NCBI RefSeq assembly: GCF_001552715.1
Contig: NZ_BCRS01000051.1
Coordinates: 1 to 35,223, forward strand
DNA length: 35,223 nucleotides
Origin: Mycolicibacterium vaccae NBRC 14118 = CIP 105934
Lineage (GTDB): Bacteria > Actinomycetota > Actinomycetes > Mycobacteriales > Mycobacteriaceae
Direction: 5' to 3'
This document shows positions 8,870 to 16,691 of the stretch, piece after piece (within the stretch, counting starts at the first letter, position 1; each line of letters begins with the position of its first letter). Made by a program: the position numbers and the translations under genes. The notes under the pieces were generated by a model, which was given only the letters and a program-made list of their open reading frames with translations, was not told the DNA's origin and searched no databases.

Positions 8870-9436
8870 TCAACCTCCTGAGGCGAGGGAACGGATGGGC
8901 GACTGCGAGGCCGCTTTCCAGGTCGGCACGATGCTGGTGGTCAGCGCGGCCACGACGCTGACGCTGATCGCGACCACGGCGCCGACGGCCAGACCCGGAT
9001 AGGACACGCCGGTGCCGACGGCGTCGACGGCACCAAGAATGACCCCGGCGATGACCGCCAGCGACACCCCGGCGAGGGCGCCCAGCACCGCCGCGATCAC
9101 CGGCTCGACCATCAGGGCGGCCACCACCGGACGGCGTGGCACGCCGTTGGCGCCGAGCACACCGAGTTCGCGGGTGCGGTGGGCGACAGTGCGCGTGGTC
9201 GCGACCGCGACCTCCGCTACACCGACCAGCAGCACGGTGACGGCGATCAGCACGACGGCACGGGCGAGTTCGTCGGCGTGACCGAGCGAGGCGGCCTGGG
9301 CGCGAATTCCCTCCGACAGCCCGAAGACGAGCACGACCAAGAACGCACCGGTGGCGGTCGTGATGGCCGGAAGGACCATCTCCCGGGTCCGGCGGCGCGC
9401 CGCCAACCATCCGTAGGACAGAGCTCTGCCGATCAT
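8870..9436 (-). CDS. Short FtsX-like ABC permease
   Basis: A 188-residue membrane protein equivalent to the C-terminal half of an FtsX/MacB permease. A first membrane helix (about 22-40) is followed by three more, with the cytoplasmic RTRELGVLGANGVPRRPVVAALMVE segment after the second. It ends in the coupling-type sequence VPTWKAASQSPIRSLASGG. It has almost no extracytoplasmic domain, whereas its upstream neighbour has one, so the two probably form a heterodimer with unequal subunits. The ATG shares one base with the stop of the upstream permease (TGATG), and the ATPase follows after 2 bp. Confidence 0.85.
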   Translation of the reverse strand: MIGRALSYGWLAARRRTREMVLPAITTATGAFLVVLVFGLSEGIRAQAASLGHADELARAVVLIAVTVLLVGVAEVAVATTRTVAHRTRELGVLGANGVPRRPVVAALMVEPVIAAVLGALAGVSLAVIAGVILGAVDAVGTGVSYPGLAVGAVVAISVSVVAALTTSIVPTWKAASQSPIRSLASGG

Positions 9437-10611
9437 CAGCGGTCCCCTAACAACGAGACCGGTCGCTGCTGGAGCAGTCTGTGCACCGGAACCAGCGCCC
9501 CGACAATGGCCATGGCGGGCAGGAACATCGCGGTCAGTGCGGCACCCTGCAGCCAGGACGTCAGCGTCGCGATTCCCGGGATCACCAGCGCCACAGCGAC
9601 ACCCGCGGCGAAGACACCCACCACATATGCGGACAGGAACACGATGGCCGATTCGACGAGGAAGAAGTAGAGCACCTCGTCGGCCAGACCGATGCTGCTC
9701 ATGATGCCGAATTCGCGACGGCGCTCGGTCACCGCGGCCAGGAACGACGAGATCGCGATGACGAAGCCCAGACCCAGCCCGATCATGGAAATCAACCCGA
9801 GTGTCGACCCGGTCACCTTGCCCGAGAACAGAGCCGAGAACTTCTGCGCGAAGGACAGGGGTCCGGTACCGCCGACCGTGTCGTAGATGAGTCCGGCGCC
9901 TGCGGGGTCGGGCGGGGTTGACGGGTCGGAGGTCCAGGGCAGCCCCACAGCAGTCCCGAACGTCTGCGCAAGGTCACGTCGCTGCTGGCTACCCGGCGGC
10001 GCAACCACCACCCACCAACCGTGATCCCCGACGATCGTCCGTGCCAGGTCGGTCGCCACGGTCATCGACTGGCCGTCGCCGGTGATGCCGACGCGCAAGG
10101 TCCGCCCGCCGACCGTCACCTGGTCGCCCTCGCCGACGCCGAGTCTTTCAGCCAGCGACGATCCGAGAACCGTTTCGCCGCCGGGCATCTGATCGCTACC
10201 ACGCAACGACACCGGTTCCCCGTCGACGTCGGCCACACCTGAAAGCGTGCGCGTCGCGGTCCACCCCGCAGGGACGGCGATCGCGGGGGCAGGACCGGAG
10301 GCGACCATTGCCTGCGCCGCGGGGTCGTAGTGCACACCTGCAGCAGGCACCACCCAGAGCTGTCCCGCTCCGAGCACATCGCCCACCGAATCTTCGCCGG
10401 TGATCGCGAAACTGGCCGATATGGTCCGTACGACCGTGACACATGCGATGGCGAGCGCAATACCCACCACGGAGAGCACAAACCTTTCCGGGCGTCGCCG
10501 GATGTTGGCCAGCGCAAACCGGACCAGGCACGTGAACGTGTTCTGGGAACCGATGGGGATCTGCGGTGATCGACCTGCTGTGGGTGCGTCGCTGACCTGA
10601 CTGGTCTCCAC
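9436..10611 (-). CDS. FtsX-like ABC permease with extracytoplasmic domain
   Basis: A 391-residue permease. A cytoplasmic start containing FALANIRRRPERFVLS leads into TM1 (about 44-66). An extracytoplasmic region of roughly 200 residues follows, and then three membrane helices separated by the characteristic TERRREFGIMSSIG loop. This is the FtsX/MacB domain order. GTG 10611 is the furthest upstream plausible start; no clear ribosome-binding site is seen, and a later start closer to TM1 is possible. It is the first gene of a minus-strand series running through the short permease, ATPase, APC permease and amine oxidase with junctions of -4 to +25 bp. Confidence 0.83.
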   Translation of the reverse strand: METSQVSDAPTAGRSPQIPIGSQNTFTCLVRFALANIRRRPERFVLSVVGIALAIACVTVVRTISASFAITGEDSVGDVLGAGQLWVVPAAGVHYDPAAQAMVASGPAPAIAVPAGWTATRTLSGVADVDGEPVSLRGSDQMPGGETVLGSSLAERLGVGEGDQVTVGGRTLRVGITGDGQSMTVATDLARTIVGDHGWWVVVAPPGSQQRRDLAQTFGTAVGLPWTSDPSTPPDPAGAGLIYDTVGGTGPLSFAQKFSALFSGKVTGSTLGLISMIGLGLGFVIAISSFLAAVTERRREFGIMSSIGLADEVLYFFLVESAIVFLSAYVVGVFAAGVAVALVIPGIATLTSWLQGAALTAMFLPAMAIVGALVPVHRLLQQRPVSLLGDR

Positions 10612-10712
10612 AACTAGCGATGTTCCGAGTCGGACGTTTCCTCAACAGCCGCGTGCAGTGTCGGCGTTGTTAACAGGATCCCCGTCCCGTTACAGGGTCG
10701 TGTCGCGGTGGA

Positions 10713-12119
10713 TCAGTCCTGGATGCGGTGCCAGGGTTGCGCCTCTTCGAGCTCGAAGGCCAGCGTGAGCAGGCGGGCTTCCTCGCCCACGCCCGCGGAG
10801 AACATCATCCCCACGGGCATCCCCGTCCCGGACTGGGCCAGCGGCAACGAGATCGCCGGCTCGCCGGTCGCGTTCTGCAGCGGGGTGAACGCCACCCACT
10901 CGACCAGCCGGTCGATGATCTGCCGGTACGGAGCGGTGGGATCGAGGTGCCCGACCGGGGGCGTCGCGTGGGCCAGGGTCGGTGTCAGCAGGACGTCGTG
11001 GTCGGCCTGCAGCCGCGAGGTGATGCGGCGCACCCGCGCCAGCCGCGCAATCGCCGTCGGCACCCGGTGCAGGTTGCGGGCGGCGTGCTGTTCCAGTCCC
11101 AGCGACAGGTTGTCCAGCCTGCCGCGGTCGAAGGTCGGACCGAACGTGCGCTTGCCACCGCGGACCAGCGCGAACGCCAGGAACGACCAGTACAGCAGGA
11201 AGTCGTCGATGAACCGCTGCGGCACCGGGTTGTCGATCACGGTGACCCGGTGGCCGAGTGCCTCGAGCAGGGCCGCGGTCTTGAGCGTGAGTTCGGCGAC
11301 CTCCGGGCTGGCTTCGTGGGTAATGGACCTGGTGCACACCGCGATCCGCAGCCGTCGGCTGTCGGGGCCGGTGATGTCACCGATGGGCGGCAGTTTCGGG
11401 TTCGCGACCGCCTTCTCCATCTCGCGGTAGAACGCCGCGGTGTCGCGGACCGACCGGGTCACCACGCCGTTGGCCACGATGCGCAGCGGCATCTGCCGCA
11501 TGTCGCTGTCCAGCGGAAGCCGCCCGCGGCTCGGCTTGAGCCCGACCAGCCCGTTGCACGCCGCGGGGATCCGGATCGAACCGCCGCCGTCGTTGGCGTG
11601 CGCGATCGGCACCGCTCCGGCGGCGACGAACGCACCCGACCCCGACGACGACGCCCCGGCCGTGTGCCCGGTGTGCCACGGATTGCGCACGGCGCCCAGC
11701 CGCGGGTGTTCGGCGGCGGCGCTGAAACCGAACTCCGACATCCGGGTTCGGCCCAGCGGCACCAGGCCGGTGGCCAGATAGGCGGTGGCGAAGTCGCCGT
11801 CCTGGGACGCGGGCACCGGATCCCAGGCGTCGGTGCCGTTCATCGTCGGCATCCCGGCGACGGCGACGTTGTCCTTGACGAACGACGGCACCCCGTCGAA
11901 GAAGCCGCCGTAGCGCCGGTGCTGCCGGGCGCGGGCCCGCGCCCGGTCGTAGGCCTGGAAGGCGAGACCGTTGAGCGCCGGGTTCACCTTTTCGGTGCGC
12001 GCGATGGCGGCCTCGACGAGTTCCTCGGCGGACACCTCGCCGCGCCGCTGCGCTTCGACCAGGCCGACGGCGTCGGAGTCGCCCAGGGCATCGTCACCGA
12101 AGGCGTGAACACGATCCAT
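10713..12119 (-). CDS. amiC: Amidase signature enzyme, AmiC-like
   Basis: A 468-residue amidase-signature hydrolase, likely cytosolic, acting on a carboxamide that cannot be deduced here. The Ser-cisSer-Lys triad is visible: K82 in SFVKDN, the cis-Ser S157 in TAGASSSGSG, and the nucleophile S181 in DGGGSIRIPAACNGLVGLKPS. It resembles mycobacterial AmiC (Rv2888c) as I recall it, and like that gene it lies close to tsf-rpsB, although here a sugar transferase gene lies between. The start ATG 12119 gives MDRVHAFGDDALGDSDAV, a typical beginning for this group. The symbol is given by similarity and position only. Confidence 0.88.
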   Translation of the reverse strand: MDRVHAFGDDALGDSDAVGLVEAQRRGEVSAEELVEAAIARTEKVNPALNGLAFQAYDRARARARQHRRYGGFFDGVPSFVKDNVAVAGMPTMNGTDAWDPVPASQDGDFATAYLATGLVPLGRTRMSEFGFSAAAEHPRLGAVRNPWHTGHTAGASSSGSGAFVAAGAVPIAHANDGGGSIRIPAACNGLVGLKPSRGRLPLDSDMRQMPLRIVANGVVTRSVRDTAAFYREMEKAVANPKLPPIGDITGPDSRRLRIAVCTRSITHEASPEVAELTLKTAALLEALGHRVTVIDNPVPQRFIDDFLLYWSFLAFALVRGGKRTFGPTFDRGRLDNLSLGLEQHAARNLHRVPTAIARLARVRRITSRLQADHDVLLTPTLAHATPPVGHLDPTAPYRQIIDRLVEWVAFTPLQNATGEPAISLPLAQSGTGMPVGMMFSAGVGEEARLLTLAFELEEAQPWHRIQD

Positions 12120-12193
12120 GGCCGAACGGTACCAAAGCGTACCGGCCTGGACGGGCGAGTTGACCGGGCCGCGCGGCGGTCAGTCGGCGCGGC

Positions 12194-13681
12194 TCACTCC
12201 GCGCGCCGCAACACCGCCCCGACGGTCATCGCCAGGATCTTCCAGTCCAGCCACAGCGACCAGTTCTCGATGTAGAAGTTGTCCCACTCGGCCCGGTCGG
12301 CGATCGAGGTCTGCCCACGCAGGCCGTGCACCTGTGCCCATCCGGTGATGCCGGCCTTGACCCGGTGCCGGTCGCCGTAGCGCGCGATCTGGATGTTGAA
12401 CAGGTCGACGTACTCCGGGCGTTCCGGGCGCGGGCCGACCAGACTCATCTCGCCCCGGATCACGTTGATCAACTGCGGCAGTTCGTCCAGCGAGGTGGCG
12501 CGCATGAGCTTGCCGATCCGGGTGCGCCGGTCCTCGCCCTCCACCCCGCCCGGCGCGCAGTCGGGATCGAGGGTGAACGCGCTGCTGGACGCCTCGGGTG
12601 GGCGCATGGACCGGAACTTGCGGCACATGAAGACCCGACCGTCGCGGCCGACCCGGGGTTGTCCGAAGAAGATCGGTCCTGGCGAACTCAGCCGCACCAG
12701 CAGCATCAGGGTCAGGAACAACGGCGAGATCAGCGCCAGACCTACAGCGGCGACCACCCGGTCGGACACGTGCTTGGCCGCGAACTGCCAGCCGCGCGGA
12801 TCGGTGCGCGGAGCGGCGATCAACGGCAGACCGCCGATGTGGTCGATGCGGGCGTGCACGCCGATGGTGTCGAAGATCCGGGGCACCATCCACACCGCCA
12901 CGCCCCGGTTCTGCGCGATTCTGACCGCCGTGGACAACGCGTCGTCGCGGGTGCGGGAGAACGCCACGATCATGCACTCGGCACCGGTCGCGGTGATTAC
13001 CCGGTCCAGGTCGTCCAGCCGGCCCAGGTAGGGAATGTTGGCGGGCTTGTCGCGGTCGATGCCCATCGAGGGCGGCTCGTCGTCGACCAGTCCGACCGGA
13101 CGCAGGCCGTACTCCGGGGTGATCTCCAACCGGTCGACGACCTTGGCGGCGATCCGGCCGTTGCCGACGATGAGGGTCGGCGCGGTCAGCACGTCGCGGC
13201 GGTACAGATGCCGCTTGATCGAGTACCACACCAGCCGTCCGAGCGGGATCAGGACCGCCGCGCACATCCAGATCCTGGCCACGGTGTTGCCGAGGGAGCC
13301 GGTCACCCCCGAGTTCAGGACGAGACCGGACAGCAGCAGCATCGCGGTCAGCGCGGTGACCGCCTGGATGGTCGGCAGTTCGTCGAGGAAGGTGCGCTCC
13401 AGGGAGCGGCGGTAGAGCCCGCGCAGCGCGCTCATCATCGCGATGGTGGGCGCGAAGAACCACAGCATCCAGCTCGGTGGCAGCTGCAGGTGATCGTGCG
13501 AGGCCCAGAACATCCCGATGGCCACCGCCGCCGACGCGGTCGACAGGTCGATCAGCGGACCGGCAACCGGTTCCCAGGCTCTGCGTTTACGTAACTGGCC
13601 GAAGTCAGCGGGCTCCTCGGCTGAGATTTGGCCCCCGTCGGCAATGTTTGCCGTACGGCGGAACTCAACGGTATCGGTCAC
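12194..13681 (-). CDS. Polyprenyl-phosphate sugar-1-phosphate transferase (exopolysaccharide initiation)
   Basis: A 495-residue membrane glycosylphosphotransferase of the WbaP/WcaJ/CpsE class, which starts polysaccharide or glycolipid assembly by moving a sugar phosphate from a nucleotide sugar to a polyprenyl phosphate. In order: a hydrophilic tail, about four membrane helices (40-155), a CoA-binding-like Rossmann domain (about 168-290, beginning LIVGNGRIAAKVV), one membrane segment (about 308-330), and the catalytic bacterial sugar transferase domain. The latter has RVGRDGRVFMCRKFRSM, SLDELPQLINVIRGEMSLVGPRP and KAGITGWAQVHG. The start is GTG 13681, without an obvious ribosome-binding site. 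No other polysaccharide genes lie nearby, so it is an orphan initiator in this window. Confidence 0.92.
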   Translation of the reverse strand: MTDTVEFRRTANIADGGQISAEEPADFGQLRKRRAWEPVAGPLIDLSTASAAVAIGMFWASHDHLQLPPSWMLWFFAPTIAMMSALRGLYRRSLERTFLDELPTIQAVTALTAMLLLSGLVLNSGVTGSLGNTVARIWMCAAVLIPLGRLVWYSIKRHLYRRDVLTAPTLIVGNGRIAAKVVDRLEITPEYGLRPVGLVDDEPPSMGIDRDKPANIPYLGRLDDLDRVITATGAECMIVAFSRTRDDALSTAVRIAQNRGVAVWMVPRIFDTIGVHARIDHIGGLPLIAAPRTDPRGWQFAAKHVSDRVVAAVGLALISPLFLTLMLLVRLSSPGPIFFGQPRVGRDGRVFMCRKFRSMRPPEASSSAFTLDPDCAPGGVEGEDRRTRIGKLMRATSLDELPQLINVIRGEMSLVGPRPERPEYVDLFNIQIARYGDRHRVKAGITGWAQVHGLRGQTSIADRAEWDNFYIENWSLWLDWKILAMTVGAVLRRAE

Positions 13682-13994
13682 CTGGACCGCGTTTTTTATT
13701 CCCGACCAACATGTACAGAGGTTAACTCAGCAAATGGCACAAACAGCAACGAACATCAATTAACTACGTCGTTAAATGGTATTCGGATTAGCTGCACTCT
13801 TTGCCAGGTCCGCCGGTGCCAGAACACGGCAAACTATGAAGTCGGTGGCGCAGGCCCCGAGCACCCGAGTTTGCCCACCACCGGCCCAGTGACGGCAAAC
13901 GATCGTGTGCCGACCGCGGGGTTCCCGTGCCGCGCCGCTTCCGCGCTGCGGAATCCGAAGCCGGTGCCGCCGTTCACGTGTCCCGACAAAAGAG
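13682..13994. other. Non-coding, partly AT-rich spacer upstream of the sugar transferase gene
   Basis: No convincing gene is seen here. The part nearest the sugar transferase start (about 13690-13800) is clearly richer in A and T than the surroundings, including a run of six T at about 13692-13697, and contains several GTTAAC/TTAAC-like words. It is the only place for the promoter of the minus-strand sugar transferase gene, because the tsf terminator closes the upstream unit. No -35/-10 pair could be assigned with confidence. Confidence 0.4.
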
Positions 13995-14025
13995 AAGACC
14001 CCCGAGACGATGTCCCGGGGGTCTT
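13995..14025 (-). terminator. Rho-independent terminator of rpsB-tsf
   Basis: Perfect 10-bp stem AAGACCCCCG/CGGGGGTCTT (13995-14004 with 14016-14025) and an 11-nt loop. Read on the minus strand it lies 23 bp after the tsf stop and is followed by CTCTTTTG, a short T-rich tract. On the plus strand no transcript is expected to arrive. Confidence 0.85.
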
Positions 14026-14048
14026 GACTCTGTCTGCGTGTCAGCCGA

Positions 14049-14876
14049 TCAGGCCTGGCCGACCTCGAAGCGGACGAACCGCGTCACGGTCACCCCGGCC
14101 TCGTCGAGCAGCGACTTGACCGACTTCTTGTTGTCGGACACCGACGGCTGATCGAGCAGCACCACGTCCTTGTAGAACCCGGTGACCCGACCCTCGACGA
14201 TCTTGGTCAGCGCCTGCTCCGGCTTGCCCTCGGCGCGGGCCGTCTCCTCGGCGATCCGCCGCTCGTTGGCGACGATGTCCTCGGGGACGTCCTCACGGCT
14301 GAGGTACTTGGCCTTCAGCGCGGCGATCTGCAGCGCGACCGCGTGCGCGGCCGCGGTGCCCTTGTCGGCGTCGCCGGCTTCGTACTCGACCAGCACGCCC
14401 ACCGCGGGCGGCAGGTCCGCGGCACGCTTGTGCAGGTAGGTCTCCACGGTGCCGTCGAAGTAGGCGGCGCGACGGAGTTCGAGCTTCTCGCCGATCTTCG
14501 CCGACAGGTCGGCGATGGCCTGCTCGACGGTCGAGTCACCGAGCTTGGCGGCCTTGAGAGCCTCGACATCGCCGGCCTTGGCCTCGGCGGCCGCGGCGAC
14601 GACCTGGTCGGCCAGTGCCTGGAACTCGGCGTTCTTGGCGACGAAGTCCGTCTCGGAGTTCAGCTCGATGAGCGCGCCGTTCTTGGCGGCGACAAGACCC
14701 TCGGCGGTGGCGCGCTCAGCGCGCTTGCCGACGTCCTTGGCGCCCTTGATGCGCAGCAACTCGACGGCCTTGTCGAAGTCGCCCTCGGCCTCGACCAGCG
14801 CGTTCTTCGAATCCAGCATGCCGGCACCGGTCAGCTCCCGGAGGCGCTTGACGTCGGCGGCGGTGTAGTTAGCCAT
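14049..14876 (-). CDS. tsf: Elongation factor Ts
   Basis: Guanine-nucleotide exchange factor for EF-Tu. The 275-residue protein starts with the UBA-like helix pair containing [19 protein letters not shown], followed by the exchange motif TDFVAKN at about residues 75-81. The paired dimerisation/exchange subdomains follow to the C-terminus. ATG 14876 has AAGGAAAG about 8 nt upstream. It lies 27 bp downstream of rpsB in the universal rpsB-tsf operon and is followed by a clear terminator. Confidence 0.97.
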   Translation of the reverse strand: MANYTAADVKRLRELTGAGMLDSKNALVEAEGDFDKAVELLRIKGAKDVGKRAERATAEGLVAAKNGALIELNSETDFVAKNAEFQALADQVVAAAAEAKAGDVEALKAAKLGDSTVEQAIADLSAKIGEKLELRRAAYFDGTVETYLHKRAADLPPAVGVLVEYEAGDADKGTAAAHAVALQIAALKAKYLSREDVPEDIVANERRIAEETARAEGKPEQALTKIVEGRVTGFYKDVVLLDQPSVSDNKKSVKSLLDEAGVTVTRFVRFEVGQA

Positions 14877-14903
14877 AGATGTCTTTCCTTAAAGGCGTCG
14901 AAA

Positions 14904-15725
14904 TCAGGACTGTTCGGGTGCCGCGGCCTCGGGGGCGCCGGCCTCGGGTGCGGCGGTGGTGGCACCGGCCAGCAGCTCCTGCTCCCACTCGGCCAACGGC
15001 TCGGCCGCTTCGGCGGCGGGCTTGTCGGCGCCGCCACCGGCACGGGCCTGCAGGCCCTCGGCGACCGCGGAGGCCACGACCTTGGTCAGCAGCGCAGCGG
15101 AGCGGATCGCGTCGTCATTGCCCGGGATCGGGTAGTCGACGACGTCGGGATCGCAGTTGGTGTCCAGGATCGCGATGATCGGGATGTTCAATTTGCGCGC
15201 CTCGGCAACCGCGAGGTGCTCCTTGTTGGTGTCGACGACCCAGATCGCCGACGGCACCTTCTGCATGTCCCGGATGCCGCCCAGCGAGCGCTCCAGCTTG
15301 TTCTTCTCACGCGTCAGCATGAGGATTTCCTTCTTGGTGCGACCTTCGAAGCCACCGGTCTGCTCCATGGCCTCAAGTTCCTTCATCCGCTGAAGGCGCT
15401 TGTGCACGGTCTGGAAGTTGGTGAGCATGCCGCCCAGCCAGCGCTGGTTCACGTACGGCATGCCGACGCGGGTCGCCTCCTGGGCGATGGACTCCTGCGC
15501 CTGCTTCTTGGTGCCGACGAACATGATGGAACCGCCGTGCGCGACGGTTTCCTTCACGAACTCGTACGCCGAGTCGATGTAGGTCAGCGTCTGCTGCAGG
15601 TCGATGATGTAGATGCCGTTGCGGTCGGTGAAGATGAACCGCTTCATCTTGGGATTCCAACGACGGGTCTGGTGCCCGAAGTGCGCGCCGCTGTCGAGCA
15701 GCTGCTTCATGGTTACAACAGCCAT
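14904..15725 (-). CDS. rpsB: 30S ribosomal protein S2
   Basis: Ribosomal protein S2 of the small subunit. The 273-residue protein begins [31 protein letters not shown] and contains [23 protein letters not shown], and the block [31 protein letters not shown]. It then has an Ala/Glu-rich acidic tail with [13 protein letters not shown], as in mycobacterial S2. An alternative start five codons in (MKQLL) exists, but the longer N-terminus is the mycobacterial form. A leader of about 200 nt with a strong hairpin precedes it. Confidence 0.97.
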   Translation of the reverse strand: MAVVTMKQLLDSGAHFGHQTRRWNPKMKRFIFTDRNGIYIIDLQQTLTYIDSAYEFVKETVAHGGSIMFVGTKKQAQESIAQEATRVGMPYVNQRWLGGMLTNFQTVHKRLQRMKELEAMEQTGGFEGRTKKEILMLTREKNKLERSLGGIRDMQKVPSAIWVVDTNKEHLAVAEARKLNIPIIAILDTNCDPDVVDYPIPGNDDAIRSAALLTKVVASAVAEGLQARAGGGADKPAAEAAEPLAEWEQELLAGATTAAPEAGAPEAAAPEQS

Positions 15726-15760
15726 AGTGAGTACCGGTGGCCTTTTCTTTGTCGGTTGTC

Positions 15761-15809
15761 GTCCGGCATCGGGTGAGCCGGACCCTGGCGTCTGCTTTCG
15801 ATGCCGGAC
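15761..15809 (-). promoter_or_regulatory. Hairpin in the rpsB 5' leader
   Basis: Perfect 11-bp inverted repeat GTCCGGCATCG/CGATGCCGGAC (15761-15771 with 15799-15809) and a 27-nt loop, 36 bp upstream of the rpsB start. S2 represses its own operon through leader RNA in several bacteria, so this is a candidate autoregulatory structure. No T-tract follows, which argues against a plain terminator. Function is inferred from position only. Confidence 0.5.
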
Positions 15810-15931
15810 CCGCCTTCGAGGAGAACCCCGGGGACGGGACCGCCCGGCATGCGAGGTGATGATGCTCCGAACAACTGGAGCCCATGTCGCAGACGCGCGA
15901 AGTCAGCCCGCGCAAACGAGCTGCGGGTAGC

Positions 15932-15960
15932 AGTTTACACCCTCCGAACAGGAGGTTTTA
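15932..15960 (-). promoter_or_regulatory. Possible rpsB promoter
   Basis: On the minus strand, TAAACT (15937-15932) fits the mycobacterial SigA -10 pattern TANNNT. A poor -35, TAAAAC (15960-15955), lies 17 bp upstream. This would give a leader of about 200 nt for rpsB, containing the hairpin described separately. The weak -35 keeps confidence low. Confidence 0.3.
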
Positions 15961-16034
15961 CCACCGCGCACACCGTGCACAGGCACGCGATGTCCGGCTT
16001 TCACGACCCGGCTCCAGTGCGCTGAACTGGGCAG

Positions 16035-16523
16035 ATGCGGATCGCGCTGATAGCCGTCGCCGTCACGGTACTACCGGTGGCCCCCGCGGCGGCCGACGAC
16101 GGCAGGCTGACCTGGCCGCTGCAGCCCCGCCCCACGGTGGTGCGGCAGTTCGACGCGCCGACCCCGAAGTGGCAGCGCGGCCACCGGGGCGTCGACCTGG
16201 CCGGCGCTCCGGGTCAGCCGGTCCGCGCGGCCGCCGCGGGCACGGTGGTGTTCGCGGGCCGGTTGGCCGGCAGGCCGGTCGTGTCGATCGCCCATCCCGG
16301 CGGTCTGCGCACCAGTTACGAGCCCGTCGATCCCGCGGTGCGCCAGGGCCAGGCGGTCGCGACCGGCTTTGTGCTCGGCGCGCTGACCGCGGGACATCCG
16401 GGCTGCCCGGTGTCGGCATGCCTGCACTGGGGCGCGATGTGGGGACCTGCCGCGCGCGCGGACTACGTCGACCCGCTGGGGCTGGTGACGACCACGCCGG
16501 TGCGTCTCAAACCGGTGCGCTGA
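16035..16523 (+). CDS. Small exported M23-family (LytM-like) protein
   Basis: A 162-residue protein with a short hydrophobic signal sequence (residues 1-20, cleavage probably after APAAA) and a single LytM/peptidase-M23 domain. The zinc motif H50-x3-D54 (GHRGVD) is intact. The second motif is ACLHWGAM, so the usual first His of HLH is Cys129 and only H131 remains. C124 and C129 could form a disulfide. M23 proteins cut peptidoglycan peptide bridges or activate amidases; with one ligand position changed, activity is uncertain. It is divergent from rpsB, as the M23 gene is in M. tuberculosis (Rv2891), and marks the end of the conserved block before the sugar island. Confidence 0.85.
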   Translation: MRIALIAVAVTVLPVAPAAADDGRLTWPLQPRPTVVRQFDAPTPKWQRGHRGVDLAGAPGQPVRAAAAGTVVFAGRLAGRPVVSIAHPGGLRTSYEPVDPAVRQGQAVATGFVLGALTAGHPGCPVSACLHWGAMWGPAARADYVDPLGLVTTTPVRLKPVR

Positions 16524-16542
16524 CCGCGAAGCCCGGCACCCA

Positions 16543-16556
16543 TGTGAGCGCTCACC
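16543..16556. promoter_or_regulatory. Upstream LacI-type operator (palindrome GTGAGCGCTCAC)
   Basis: Contains the perfect 12-bp palindrome GTGAGCGCTCAC (16544-16555), the core of the symmetric 'ideal' lac operator. It matches the island consensus TGTTAGCGCTAACA at 11 of 14 positions. It lies 65 bp upstream of the promoter-overlapping operator of the ytfQ operon, a spacing compatible with DNA looping. It also lies just after the M23 gene stop. Confidence 0.55.
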
Positions 16557-16592
16557 AGCCCTGAGCGCGGCTTTGAGCTGCCCTTTCGGGTA

Positions 16593-16622
16593 TTGACAGG
16601 GTCAAAACGTTAGCGTTAACAT
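16593..16622 (+). promoter_or_regulatory. Promoter of the ytfQ-araA operon
   Basis: TTGACA (16593-16598), an 18-bp spacer and TAACAT (16617-16622) form a good SigA-type promoter. Transcription would start near 16629, leaving a leader of about 63 nt before GTG 16692. The -10 is overlapped by a LacI-type operator, and the araB promoter has the same arrangement. Confidence 0.75.
16608..16621. promoter_or_regulatory. LacI-type operator overlapping the ytfQ -10
   Basis: CGTTAGCGTTAACA matches the island consensus TGTTAGCGCTAACA at 12 of 14 positions and covers all but the last base of the -10 box. Binding here would block RNA polymerase. Confidence 0.7.
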
Positions 16623-16691
16623 CCAACTGTTACCCAGGCCACACTCATCGGCCCGATGTGACGCCATCACCCCCGACGGCAAGGAGCGACC

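Noticed and set aside
15941..15955. Small hairpin CCTCC-GAACA-GGAGG followed by TTTT on the plus strand, as a terminator
   Set aside because: The stem is only 5 bp and no plus-strand gene ends before it; it more likely lies within the rpsB promoter region.
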